From an uncultured Clostridium sp. (GTDB lineage: Bacteria; Bacillota; Clostridia; TANB77; CAG-508): DNA of 11,858 nt. Positions 1 through 6,300 of the stretch are shown here, piece by piece. Made by a program: the position numbers and the translations under genes. The notes beneath the pieces are model-generated. The model ran no database searches. It worked only from the letters and a program-made list of their open reading frames with translations, and had not been told where the DNA came from. The number at the start of each line of letters is the position of its first letter. Position 1 is the first letter of the stretch. The stretch lies in contig USTA01000011.1 in assembly GCA_900557475.1 (NCBI GenBank), forward strand, positions 1 through 11,858, written 5' to 3'.

Positions 1-824
1 ACAACAGATATAGCATACCTATCTTGTCCTTCATTTAAGCTACACACTCCATTTGATAACTCTTTTGGAAGCATTGGTATTACTTTATTTAGCATATAAA
101 CACTTGTGCCTCTTTTTATTGCTTCTTTATTTAATTCTGTTCCATCTTTAACATAGTGACTTACATCTGCTATATGTACTTTCAAACAATATGTTCCATC
201 TTTATACTTTTTTATACTTATTGCATCATCTAAATCCTTAGCTTCATCTCCATCTATTGTAAAAGTTCGCTCTCCTCTAAAGTCCATCCTATTACCTAAT
301 TTAATTTTTTCTTTGCTTACTTTCTCTGCTTCTAATAATACTTTTCTTGGAAATTCATTTGGTAAATCATATTGCTTTATAATTGATAACATATCAATTC
401 CTGCTTCATCAAAAAATCCTAAAATTTCTACTATTTTTCCTTCTGCTTTTTTATCTTTAGAAGGATATTTAGTTATGTTTACTACAACCTTTTGATTATC
501 TTTTGCCTTTCCCCAGTTAGATTTTGATATAAAAATATCTCCTCCTAAAGCTTTATCATCTGGTATAACAAATCCAAAATTTCTACTTTTTTTAAATATT
601 CCCACAATTCCTTTTGTATTACGTTTTAATATATTTAGAATTACACCCTCTTTATGTGTACCGTGTTTCATTCCTTCATCAAAGACTTTTACTTCTACCT
701 CGTCTCCATTCATTGCTCCTTTTTTATTATTTGGTGCAATAAAAATATCTGGCTCTGATTCTGAAATTTTCACAAATCCAAAACCTTTAGTATTTCCTAA
801 AAATATTCCTGTATATATTTCCAT
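1..824 (-). CDS. rnr: Ribonuclease R, N-terminal part (runs off window)
   Basis: RNase R is a processive 3'-to-5' exoribonuclease of the RNB family that degrades structured RNA in the cytoplasm. The 274 visible residues begin with two cold-shock/OB-type RNA-binding segments (about 1-48 and 70-120), each with a GFGFV-like core. The start of the RNB catalytic domain follows, with the metal-binding aspartates of the family in DGDEAKDLDDA (D191, D197, D199, D200), then HIADVSHYV (from about 217) and the RGTSVY and SNGVCSLN motifs. The ATG at 824 is preceded by AAAGGATGGAG, a good ribosome binding site. In-frame sequence upstream meets a stop at 864-866, so the N-terminal helix-turn-helix domain found in many RNase R proteins is absent. 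The C-terminal half, including the S1 domain, lies outside the window. It is 89 bases downstream of the radical SAM gene and could be co-transcribed with it. Family assignment is secure. Confidence 0.95.
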   Translation of the reverse strand, partial: MEIYTGIFLGNTKGFGFVKISESEPDIFIAPNNKKGAMNGDEVEVKVFDEGMKHGTHKEGVILNILKRNTKGIVGIFKKSRNFGFVIPDDKALGGDIFISKSNWGKAKDNQKVVVNITKYPSKDKKAEGKIVEILGFFDEAGIDMLSIIKQYDLPNEFPRKVLLEAEKVSKEKIKLGNRMDFRGERTFTIDGDEAKDLDDAISIKKYKDGTYCLKVHIADVSHYVKDGTELNKEAIKRGTSVYMLNKVIPMLPKELSNGVCSLNEGQDRYAISV

Positions 825-913
825 AAGTTCTCCATCCTTTTTTACCAAGAACAAAAGCGGGCTTTATTAAACTTTTTGCTTATTAAAAAAACATTCTTTA
901 AACGATAATTTCT

Positions 914-1825
914 TTATGTAAATTTAGGAACATATTTTTCTTCATTACTTTCTAAGTCCTGCATATATCCATTTTCTATCCCTTCTAAATAAATATATTT
1001 TTCTATTTCTTTATATTCTTTTATACTTAGTTTTCTATTTATTTCTTCAAATTTGTTTGCTTTAAATGTAGGAAAATATTGTGCCATAACACTTACATAT
1101 ACATCCTCTTCCAAATTGCATTTTATCCATTTTAGTATTCTTTTTGTATTTTGCAAATGGTTTGGAAGTACTAAATGTCTTACTATTACTCCTCTTTTTA
1201 TTATTCCATATTCATCAAATATTGGCCCTCCTACTTGATTATACATTTCTTTTATAGCTTTTACTGCCGTTTCAAAATAATTTGGTGCTGCTGAATATTT
1301 TATTGCTAAATTGTCTGAATAGTATTTTAAATCTGGCAAATAAACATCTATATATCCATTTAATAGTTTTATTGTTTCCACATTTTCATATCCATTGGAA
1401 TTATATATTATTGGCAAGTTTAGACCTTCTTTTCTTGCTATTTTTATTGCTTCTATTATTTGAGGAACATACATAGTTGGAGTTACTAAATTTATATTAT
1501 TAACATTCATATTTTGAAGCTCTATAAATTTTTTTGCAAGCTCTTCTATTTCTATTTCTTTTCCTATACCTTCTTGGCTTATTTCATGGTTTTGGCAAAA
1601 TACGCATCTTAAATTACAACCTGAAAAAAATACTGTTCCAGATCCTTCTTTTTTATTTCCCTTCCCACTAATGCAAGGTTCTTCAAAATTGTGTTTAGAA
1701 ATTAAAGCAATCTTTACTTTATCCCCGGAATTACAGTATCCTATATCTCCATTTTCTCTATTTATTTTACATTTTCTTGGACAAATTTCACATTTTTTTA
1801 TCATAATATAAATATTATAACACAT
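914..1825 (-). CDS. PflX-type radical SAM protein (pyruvate formate-lyase activase homologue)
   Basis: This is a radical S-adenosylmethionine enzyme of the PflX/COG1313 group, related to glycyl-radical enzyme activases; the substrate of this group is not established to my knowledge. The [4Fe-4S] motif is C70-x3-C74-x2-C77 in FSGCNLRCVFCQN. The N-terminal cysteines C12, C15, C19 and C31 form the CxxCPRxC...GYC signature of this subgroup, and EEPCISG precedes the cluster motif as usual. At about 303 residues the length is normal. The start is uncertain. ATG at 1825 has no Shine-Dalgarno sequence, and ATG at 1804 (residue 8) also lacks one. A TATAAT on the minus strand at 1819-1814 would place transcription initiation near 1807, favouring the 1804 start and a nearly leaderless mRNA. 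No glycyl-radical enzyme partner is adjacent. It diverges from the thioesterase gene. Confidence 0.88.
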   Translation of the reverse strand: MCYNIYIMIKKCEICPRKCKINRENGDIGYCNSGDKVKIALISKHNFEEPCISGKGNKKEGSGTVFFSGCNLRCVFCQNHEISQEGIGKEIEIEELAKKFIELQNMNVNNINLVTPTMYVPQIIEAIKIARKEGLNLPIIYNSNGYENVETIKLLNGYIDVYLPDLKYYSDNLAIKYSAAPNYFETAVKAIKEMYNQVGGPIFDEYGIIKRGVIVRHLVLPNHLQNTKRILKWIKCNLEEDVYVSVMAQYFPTFKANKFEEINRKLSIKEYKEIEKYIYLEGIENGYMQDLESNEEKYVPKFT

Positions 1826-1847
1826 TTTTGTTATTTTGTGTTATAAT
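1814..1847. promoter_or_regulatory. Symmetric divergent promoter region with 11-bp inverted repeat
   Basis: ATTATAACACA at 1814-1824 and TGTGTTATAAT at 1837-1847 are perfect inverted repeats separated by 12 bases. Each arm contains an outward-facing TATAAT (-10-like), on the minus strand at 1819-1814 and on the plus strand at 1842-1847. Each arm also supplies, 17 bases away, an AACACA in the -35 position of the opposite promoter; this matches TTGACA only at the last three bases. I infer two overlapping divergent promoters for the radical SAM and thioesterase genes, possibly sharing one operator. The -35 match is weak, so promoter identity is tentative. Confidence 0.45.
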
Positions 1848-1913
1848 TGTTTGGTAACTTTATAATTTGGTTTCTAGTCAAACTTAAAGTACTTAAATTC
1901 ATATGAAAGGAAA

Positions 1914-1931
1914 TTATAGTATATACTATAA
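1914..1931. promoter_or_regulatory. 18-bp perfect palindrome next to the thioesterase ribosome binding site
   Basis: TTATAGTATATACTATAA is self-complementary over all 18 bases. It lies in the presumed 5' leader of the thioesterase gene and directly abuts its AAAGGAT ribosome binding site. It could be the operator of a dimeric repressor or a small translation-modulating hairpin. The TAGTA/TACTA half-sites loosely recall fatty-acid regulator operators such as that of FapR, but the spacing differs and I do not assign a regulator. Confidence 0.4.
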
Positions 1932-1943
1932 AAGGATAGAAAA

Positions 1944-2699
1944 ATGATACATGAACCTAAATTAGAAAACGGTATTTTTGAGGATACATATTTAACTAGT
2001 TTTGCACAAACTGGTACACATGGTGTTATTACTAACAAATCACTTCTTTCAATATTAGAAAATATTGCTGGAGAGCATAGTGCTCTTGTTCATTATTCTT
2101 TTAATGAAATTATGAAATTAGACTTGTCTTGGGTAATATTAAGTTGGAAATTAAAAGTTTTTAATAGAATAAAACCAGATACACTAATTACTGTAAAAAC
2201 ATGGGCAAGGTCTGCAAATAAATTGTTTGTACTTAGAGATTTTGAAGTATTTAATGATAAGGGTGAATTATGTGCAATTGCAACTTCTAAATGGTGTTTG
2301 ATTAATATTTCAACTGGAAAAATTGCTAAAATGCCAGAAAATATTGGAGACATTTATCATGGAATTAATCCTAAATCTGTTTTTAATATTGAAGATTTTC
2401 CAAAATTATTAGAACCTAATTCTTCATTTATTTCTGAGGATACTTATAGAGTTCGTAGATTTGATTTGGATTTAAATAAGCATGTTCATAACTTAAATTA
2501 TTTGAATATTGCATATGAAATATTACCACAGGATGTTTATGATGCATCTGAACTTAATAATGTAGAAATTTTATATAAAAAAGAGCTTAAATATAATGAT
2601 ACTGTTAAGTCATATCTTTATAAGGATAAAAGTGGTTTTACGATTGTATTAAAAGATATTACTGATACAATATTACATAGTATTATAAAATTATATTAA
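1944..2699 (+). CDS. Acyl-ACP thioesterase
   Basis: The protein hydrolyses acyl-acyl carrier protein to release free fatty acid and ACP in the cytoplasm (PF01643 type, two hot-dog folds in tandem). The first hot-dog spans about residues 10-125 and carries the long central helix (SLLSILENIAGEHS) and WARS. The second spans about 165-250 and carries the family signature RRFDLDLNKHVHNLNYLN, with N178, H180 and E192 at the positions expected for the catalytic Asn, His and acidic residue. Length (251 residues) is normal for the bacterial form. ATG at 1944 follows AAAGGAT with 7-8 bases spacing. It is a single-gene plus-strand unit, divergent from the radical SAM gene and convergent with gatD, ending at a hairpin terminator about 120 bases downstream. 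Substrate chain length cannot be read from the sequence. Confidence 0.92.
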   Translation: MIHEPKLENGIFEDTYLTSFAQTGTHGVITNKSLLSILENIAGEHSALVHYSFNEIMKLDLSWVILSWKLKVFNRIKPDTLITVKTWARSANKLFVLRDFEVFNDKGELCAIATSKWCLINISTGKIAKMPENIGDIYHGINPKSVFNIEDFPKLLEPNSSFISEDTYRVRRFDLDLNKHVHNLNYLNIAYEILPQDVYDASELNNVEILYKKELKYNDTVKSYLYKDKSGFTIVLKDITDTILHSIIKLY

Positions 2700-2710
2700 T
2701 GTTTATTATC

Positions 2711-2776
2711 AGAAAATCTAATTGCAAAACTTCGTAAAAATAATATAAGTTCAAACGTTTTATAGAAAATCTAATT
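2711..2776. repeat. 13-bp direct repeat, imperfect ~53-base duplication
   Basis: AGAAAATCTAATT occurs at 2711-2723 and again at 2764-2776. The following bases are also partly similar (both copies run into GTAAAAA), suggesting an imperfect duplication of about 50 bases between the thioesterase stop and the terminator. No coding potential is seen here. Confidence 0.55.
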
Positions 2777-2813
2777 ATAGAAATTTTAGTAAAAAAAGTC
2801 CAAAGATTAAAAT

Positions 2814-2865
2814 AAGAAACGGAATGTCAAAGTTTTTGTTTTTAAAACTCTTTATTCCGTTTTTT
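2814..2865 (+). terminator. Intrinsic terminator of the thioesterase gene, possibly shared
   Basis: AAGAAACGGAAT at 2814-2825 pairs with ATTCCGTTTTTT at 2854-2865 (one G-T pair). The interior is AT-rich and can extend the stem with a bulge, and the plus-strand 3' side ends in a T-run. It lies between the convergent thioesterase and gatD genes. On the minus strand the trailing T-tract is weaker, so it may terminate gatD only partly. Confidence 0.75.
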
Positions 2866-2871
2866 ATATGT

Positions 2872-3622
2872 TTACGATTCCTTTATAAATTTTGCTAATA
2901 ATTGCTCTCTACATTTTTCTTCGAATGTATCGTCTAAGTTTTCTAGTTCAACCTTCTTTCCATATTTTCTTTCTAATCCATATGAAATTATATAGTCACA
3001 TAGTTTAGGATTTTTTGATAGTAATGGTCCATGTAAATATGTTGCTATAACATTTTTTCTAAAAAATCCTTCTTCTTTAGCATTAAATCTATTTCCATTA
3101 CCTACAATTACTTCTCCAAATGGAGTATCTACATCAAATGTTTGTCCTCCGTGGTTTTCAAAGCCTATAACTTCTGTTTCTTCCTTACCTATTCTTGTTT
3201 TAATAATAATATTTCCGTATGCACCTGTTTTTTCTATCTGCTTGAAATGCCTCTGTATAGTAATTAAATATTTCTAATCCTGGAATTATATTTCCACATG
3301 CATCTTTGTAGTGCTTTCCAAATAGCTGATATGCTCCACATATAAGCAAGAAAAATACTCCTTCATCTAGGGCTTCTTTTATATTTTCTCTATATTTTAT
3401 TAAATCTTTTGCTAGTATTGATTGCTCTATATCGGCTCCTCCACCTGCAAATATGATATCATATTCTTTTAAATTTGGCATGCTACATCCAATACTATAT
3501 TTATCTACTATAAGATTTATTCCTCTTGCTTCCATTCTATATTTTAGAACTTGTATGTTTCCATAGTCACCATAAAGTTCTAGCATATCTGGATATAGAT
3601 ATAAAAGTTTTAATTCTTTCAT
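2872..3622 (-). CDS. gatD: Lipid II isoglutaminyl synthase glutaminase subunit GatD, interrupted by a +1 frameshift
   Basis: GatD is the CobB/CobQ-like glutaminase that supplies ammonia to MurT for amidation of the D-glutamate in lipid II. Frame 0 starts at ATG 3622 and carries LYPDMLELYGDYGNI, the FAGGG motif and the nucleophile C95 in LLICGAYQLFG. It then breaks at about residue 135, running on to a stop at 3200. The rest of the protein (GNIIIKT, GFENHGGQTF, and the catalytic histidine in ATYLHGPLL) is present in the +1 frame and ends at TAA 2872-2874. Removing one base gives 249 residues, the normal length. The break is best placed at TGC ATA C GGA AAT, where omitting the C gives the family-like R-x-I-G-N. 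The frame-0 codon there is CGG. Ribosome binding site AAAGGA is 13 bases from the ATG, rather far. The gene follows murT by 51 bases, as expected for the partner subunit. It may be a recoded gene, a sequencing indel or a true lesion. Confidence 0.88.
3214..3217 (-). other. Frameshift site CGGA in gatD
   Basis: On the minus strand the frame-0 codons are ATA CGG AAA. The protein family continues only if C3217 is skipped, giving ATA (C) GGA AAT. A short AGGTG lies four bases upstream, weakly resembling a frameshift-stimulating Shine-Dalgarno sequence. The same CGG-A context marks the recJ break. Confidence 0.7.
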
Positions 3623-3673
3623 TTTTTACAATCATTCCTTTCTAGTAGCACATAGTTCTAGCCTAAAAATAGA

Positions 3674-4990
3674 TTATTTATAATTCTTTATAATGTTTCT
3701 TGTTGGTTGCAAAGCTGTATAATTTGCAATTACATATTTTTTTGTATTTGTTTTATATAATGCTTTTACCGCTTCTTCTAAGTCTAAATAAGGCTCTATT
3801 TTTTCTTTTTCAAATCCGCTTGTTTTTATCCTAATTGCCATATCATAAGCTCTTGTTCCTGAAGTTACAATTCTTTTTACATTATTAATATTAAAATTAA
3901 TATCCCATATCCAAGATACATCATGTCCGTCTGCCGCATTATCATTTAATACTATTAATAGTTCTTTTTCTTCTTTATCCTCATCTAGTGCTCTTAAAGA
4001 GACATTTACTCCTGTTGGATTTTTAGCTAAATTGATAATCGTTTCATTTCCTTTTATAATTAGCTTTTCACTTCTTCCATTATTTAATTCAAATGTTTGT
4101 AATGCCTCCTTAGATTCTATATTGTATAAATTTAAACAAGCTATTACTGCTGCAAAGTTATAAATTGTATAAATATTATTTGCTTTTGTTATATAATGTT
4201 CTTTTCCTTCGTCAAAAGACATGCCTTCTAAATTCACATTTTTTATTTTAGTATATGGCTTTACATCACCGTATCCGCATACTGGACATTTAAATTTTCC
4301 GATGTGTGAATATTGATAATATTCATATTCTAGTCTTGCTTTGTCAAATGGACAAAATTTTCCTTCTCCTGCTTCTTTTTGCTCTTTACTTGCATACTTA
4401 TATTTTTCTACACTAAAGTAATATATTTTATTATTTTCTTTATTAGCATTAGCAAGTCTTGAAACATTTGGGTCATCTGCATTTAAAACAAGATTTCCTT
4501 TATAGTCCTTTAGAAATTCATTTATTTTTAAAATTAAACTTTCCACTTCTCCATTTCTATCTAATTGATCCCTAAAAAAGTTTAATACAATTAGAGTGTC
4601 TAGTGGTATCTTTTTAAATACAATTGGAACATAGCTTTCGTCTACTTCTAATGTTATAAAATCCGCTTTTATTTTTCCAGTTAGCGTACTTTTTTTAATT
4701 AGTGTAGTTATTATTCCAGTTTCCATGTTATTTCCTTCTTTATTGCTAACTACTTTTTTTCCATTTTGCTCTAAAACATATCTTATTGCATTGTTTGTTG
4801 TAGTCTTCCCATTTGTTGCTGTAACTGCAATAACAGGACAATTTATTTTTAAATATTCTAAAATATTAGGACTTAGTTTTTTTACTATTTTTCCTAGTAA
4901 ATTACCATTATTCTTTTTTAAAATTTTTCCTAAGATTGTAAGTCCAAAATTCAGTATTTTTGCAATTAATATAACTAAAAAATTATACAC
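3674..4990 (-). CDS. murT: Lipid II isoglutaminyl synthase ligase subunit MurT
   Basis: MurT is the Mur-ligase-like ATP-dependent subunit that, with GatD, converts D-glutamate of lipid II to D-isoglutamine. The open frame begins with GTG at 5008 overlapping the hisS stop, but GTG at 4990 has AAAGGAG seven bases upstream and is the better start; residue numbers here count from the 5008 GTG. Visible are the P-loop ATNGKTTT (64-71), VDES (122-125), DQLDRNGE, NADDP and the C-terminal DUF1727 region with ADGHDVSWIWD (359-369), which contains the conserved aspartate region. The inserted zinc ribbon has C219, C241 and C244, but its second ligand is D222 (CPFD instead of CPxC). Length (438 residues) is normal. 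A short hydrophobic N-terminus (VYNFLVILIAKIL) may associate with the membrane surface. It sits directly between hisS and gatD. Confidence 0.93.
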   Translation of the reverse strand: MYNFLVILIAKILNFGLTILGKILKKNNGNLLGKIVKKLSPNILEYLKINCPVIAVTATNGKTTTNNAIRYVLEQNGKKVVSNKEGNNMETGIITTLIKKSTLTGKIKADFITLEVDESYVPIVFKKIPLDTLIVLNFFRDQLDRNGEVESLILKINEFLKDYKGNLVLNADDPNVSRLANANKENNKIYYFSVEKYKYASKEQKEAGEGKFCPFDKARLEYEYYQYSHIGKFKCPVCGYGDVKPYTKIKNVNLEGMSFDEGKEHYITKANNIYTIYNFAAVIACLNLYNIESKEALQTFELNNGRSEKLIIKGNETIINLAKNPTGVNVSLRALDEDKEEKELLIVLNDNAADGHDVSWIWDINFNINNVKRIVTSGTRAYDMAIRIKTSGFEKEKIEPYLDLEEAVKALYKTNTKKYVIANYTALQPTRNIIKNYK

Positions 4991-5007
4991 TTTTGCACTC
5001 CTTTTCA

Positions 5008-6261
5008 CTAACCTATTTTTTCTTTTATAACTTCTTCTATATTTTCTAATTCTATATCAAATGTCTTCCCTGTTTGCATTTCTTTTAGAGTGGCTTTTCC
5101 TGATTTTATCTCATCTTCACCTAAAGTTAACACATATTTAGCATTCTTTTTATCTGCATATTTGAATTGAGCTTTTAGGCTTCTTTCCATAATATCTTTT
5201 TCTGCATATATCCCTGCTTGTCTTAGTTTCTTTACTAAATTTGCAGAATACTCATTTGCATTTTCCCCAATATATGCTACAAATATTTCTATATTCTTTT
5301 CTAATTTAGTAGTATCATTATTTGCTTCAAATAAACTAATTAATCTTTCTTCTCCAGTTGCAAAGCCTATTGCAGGTGTTTTTGCTCCACCTAGTTCTTC
5401 TATAAGCCCATCATATCTTCCTCCACCTAAAACTGTTAAGCCATCTATTTTTGAAACAAATTCAAAAACCGTTTTACTATAATAATCAAGTCCTCTTACA
5501 ATACTGCTATCTATTTTGTAATTTATTCCTAAAGTAGTTAATCCTTTTTTTACATTTTCAAAATGCTTTTTGCATTCCTCACATAAATAATCTAAAATTA
5601 TAGGTGCATTTGAATTTAACTCTTTACACTTAGCATCTTTACAGTCCAATATTCTCATAGTATTTTTTTCAAATCTAGTCTTACATGTATCACAATATCT
5701 ATTTAAATTAGGCTTAATATATGCTTTTAATGCTTCTATATAATCTTTTCTACACTTAGTACATCCAATGCTATTTATGTTTATTTCAAAATCTTTAATA
5801 TTTAGTTTTTCCATAAAAGTATTAGCCATATCTATTATTTCTACATCTGCCATATATGAATTTGATCCAAATAGTTCTACTCCTATTTGATTAAATTCTC
5901 TTTGTCTTCCTTTTTGTACATTTTCATATCTATACATTGGCATGTGATACCAAAATTTTATAGGTGATGGCTCTGATGCTAGACCATTTTCTATATATGC
6001 TCTTACAACACCTGCTGTTCCTTCTGGCCTTAATGCTATTTTTCTTCCACCCTTATCTTCAAAACAATACATTTCTTTTTGAACAACATCAGTGCCTTCT
6101 CCAACACCTCTTTCAAATAAGTCTAAGCTTTCTATTACTGGTACCCTTATTTCATTATATCCATAATTTTCAAATAAACTAGTTGCTACATTTTCAACAT
6201 ATTTCCATGTGTTACTTTCTTTTCCAAGAATGTCTCTTGTTCCTTTTAATTTTTGTATCAT
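5008..6261 (-). CDS. hisS: Histidyl-tRNA synthetase
   Basis: A class II aminoacyl-tRNA synthetase that charges tRNA-His with histidine. Motif 1 lies in the first 45 residues (KGTRDILG, then IRVPVIES). LRPEGTA is at 78-83 and motif 2 is YRYENVQKGRQREFNQIG (110-127). The histidine-specific GLDYYSKTVFEF is at 257-268, and GGGRYDGL with the FATGEERL motif 3 is at 279-307. A C-terminal anticodon-binding domain spans about 325-417. The insertion domain (about 165-232) carries eight cysteines in spaced pairs (C167/C170, C190/C193, C207/C212, C227/C230), suggesting metal binding. This pattern is familiar from clostridial HisRS. Length (417) is typical. The stop TAG overlaps an upstream GTG of the murT frame. 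No T-box leader is present in the 39-base gap after rel, so expression probably depends on read-through. Confidence 0.97.
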   Translation of the reverse strand: MIQKLKGTRDILGKESNTWKYVENVATSLFENYGYNEIRVPVIESLDLFERGVGEGTDVVQKEMYCFEDKGGRKIALRPEGTAGVVRAYIENGLASEPSPIKFWYHMPMYRYENVQKGRQREFNQIGVELFGSNSYMADVEIIDMANTFMEKLNIKDFEININSIGCTKCRKDYIEALKAYIKPNLNRYCDTCKTRFEKNTMRILDCKDAKCKELNSNAPIILDYLCEECKKHFENVKKGLTTLGINYKIDSSIVRGLDYYSKTVFEFVSKIDGLTVLGGGRYDGLIEELGGAKTPAIGFATGEERLISLFEANNDTTKLEKNIEIFVAYIGENANEYSANLVKKLRQAGIYAEKDIMERSLKAQFKYADKKNAKYVLTLGEDEIKSGKATLKEMQTGKTFDIELENIEEVIKEKIG

Positions 6262-6270
6262 ATTTTACTT

Positions 6271-6297
6271 AAGATATAAAATATCTTCCTCCTTTTA
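6271..6297 (-). promoter_or_regulatory. hisS ribosome binding site separated from ATG by a 7-bp hairpin
   Basis: A strong AAAAGGAGGA (minus strand, 6297-6288) lies about 26 bases from the hisS ATG at 6261, too far for normal initiation. Between them AAGATAT-TTT-ATATCTT (6287-6271) forms a perfect 7-bp stem with a 3-base loop, leaving 9 bases before ATG. Folding the hairpin would bring the ribosome binding site to a normal distance. An in-frame TAA immediately upstream rules out an earlier start. Confidence 0.6.
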
Positions 6298-6300
6298 AAT

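Noticed and set aside
853..866. AAAGC-GG-GCTTT inverted repeat downstream of the radical SAM gene as a terminator
   Set aside because: Only five base pairs with a two-base loop and no T-run on the minus strand; not a credible hairpin.
4988..5008. MurT start at GTG 5008 overlapping the hisS stop
   Set aside because: The GTG at 4990 has AAAGGAG at ideal spacing, while the 5008 start would sit directly upstream of that site without one of its own.
6262..6300. T-box riboswitch or histidine leader upstream of hisS
   Set aside because: The gap is only 39 bases and holds just the ribosome binding site and a small hairpin; no specifier or antiterminator structure fits.
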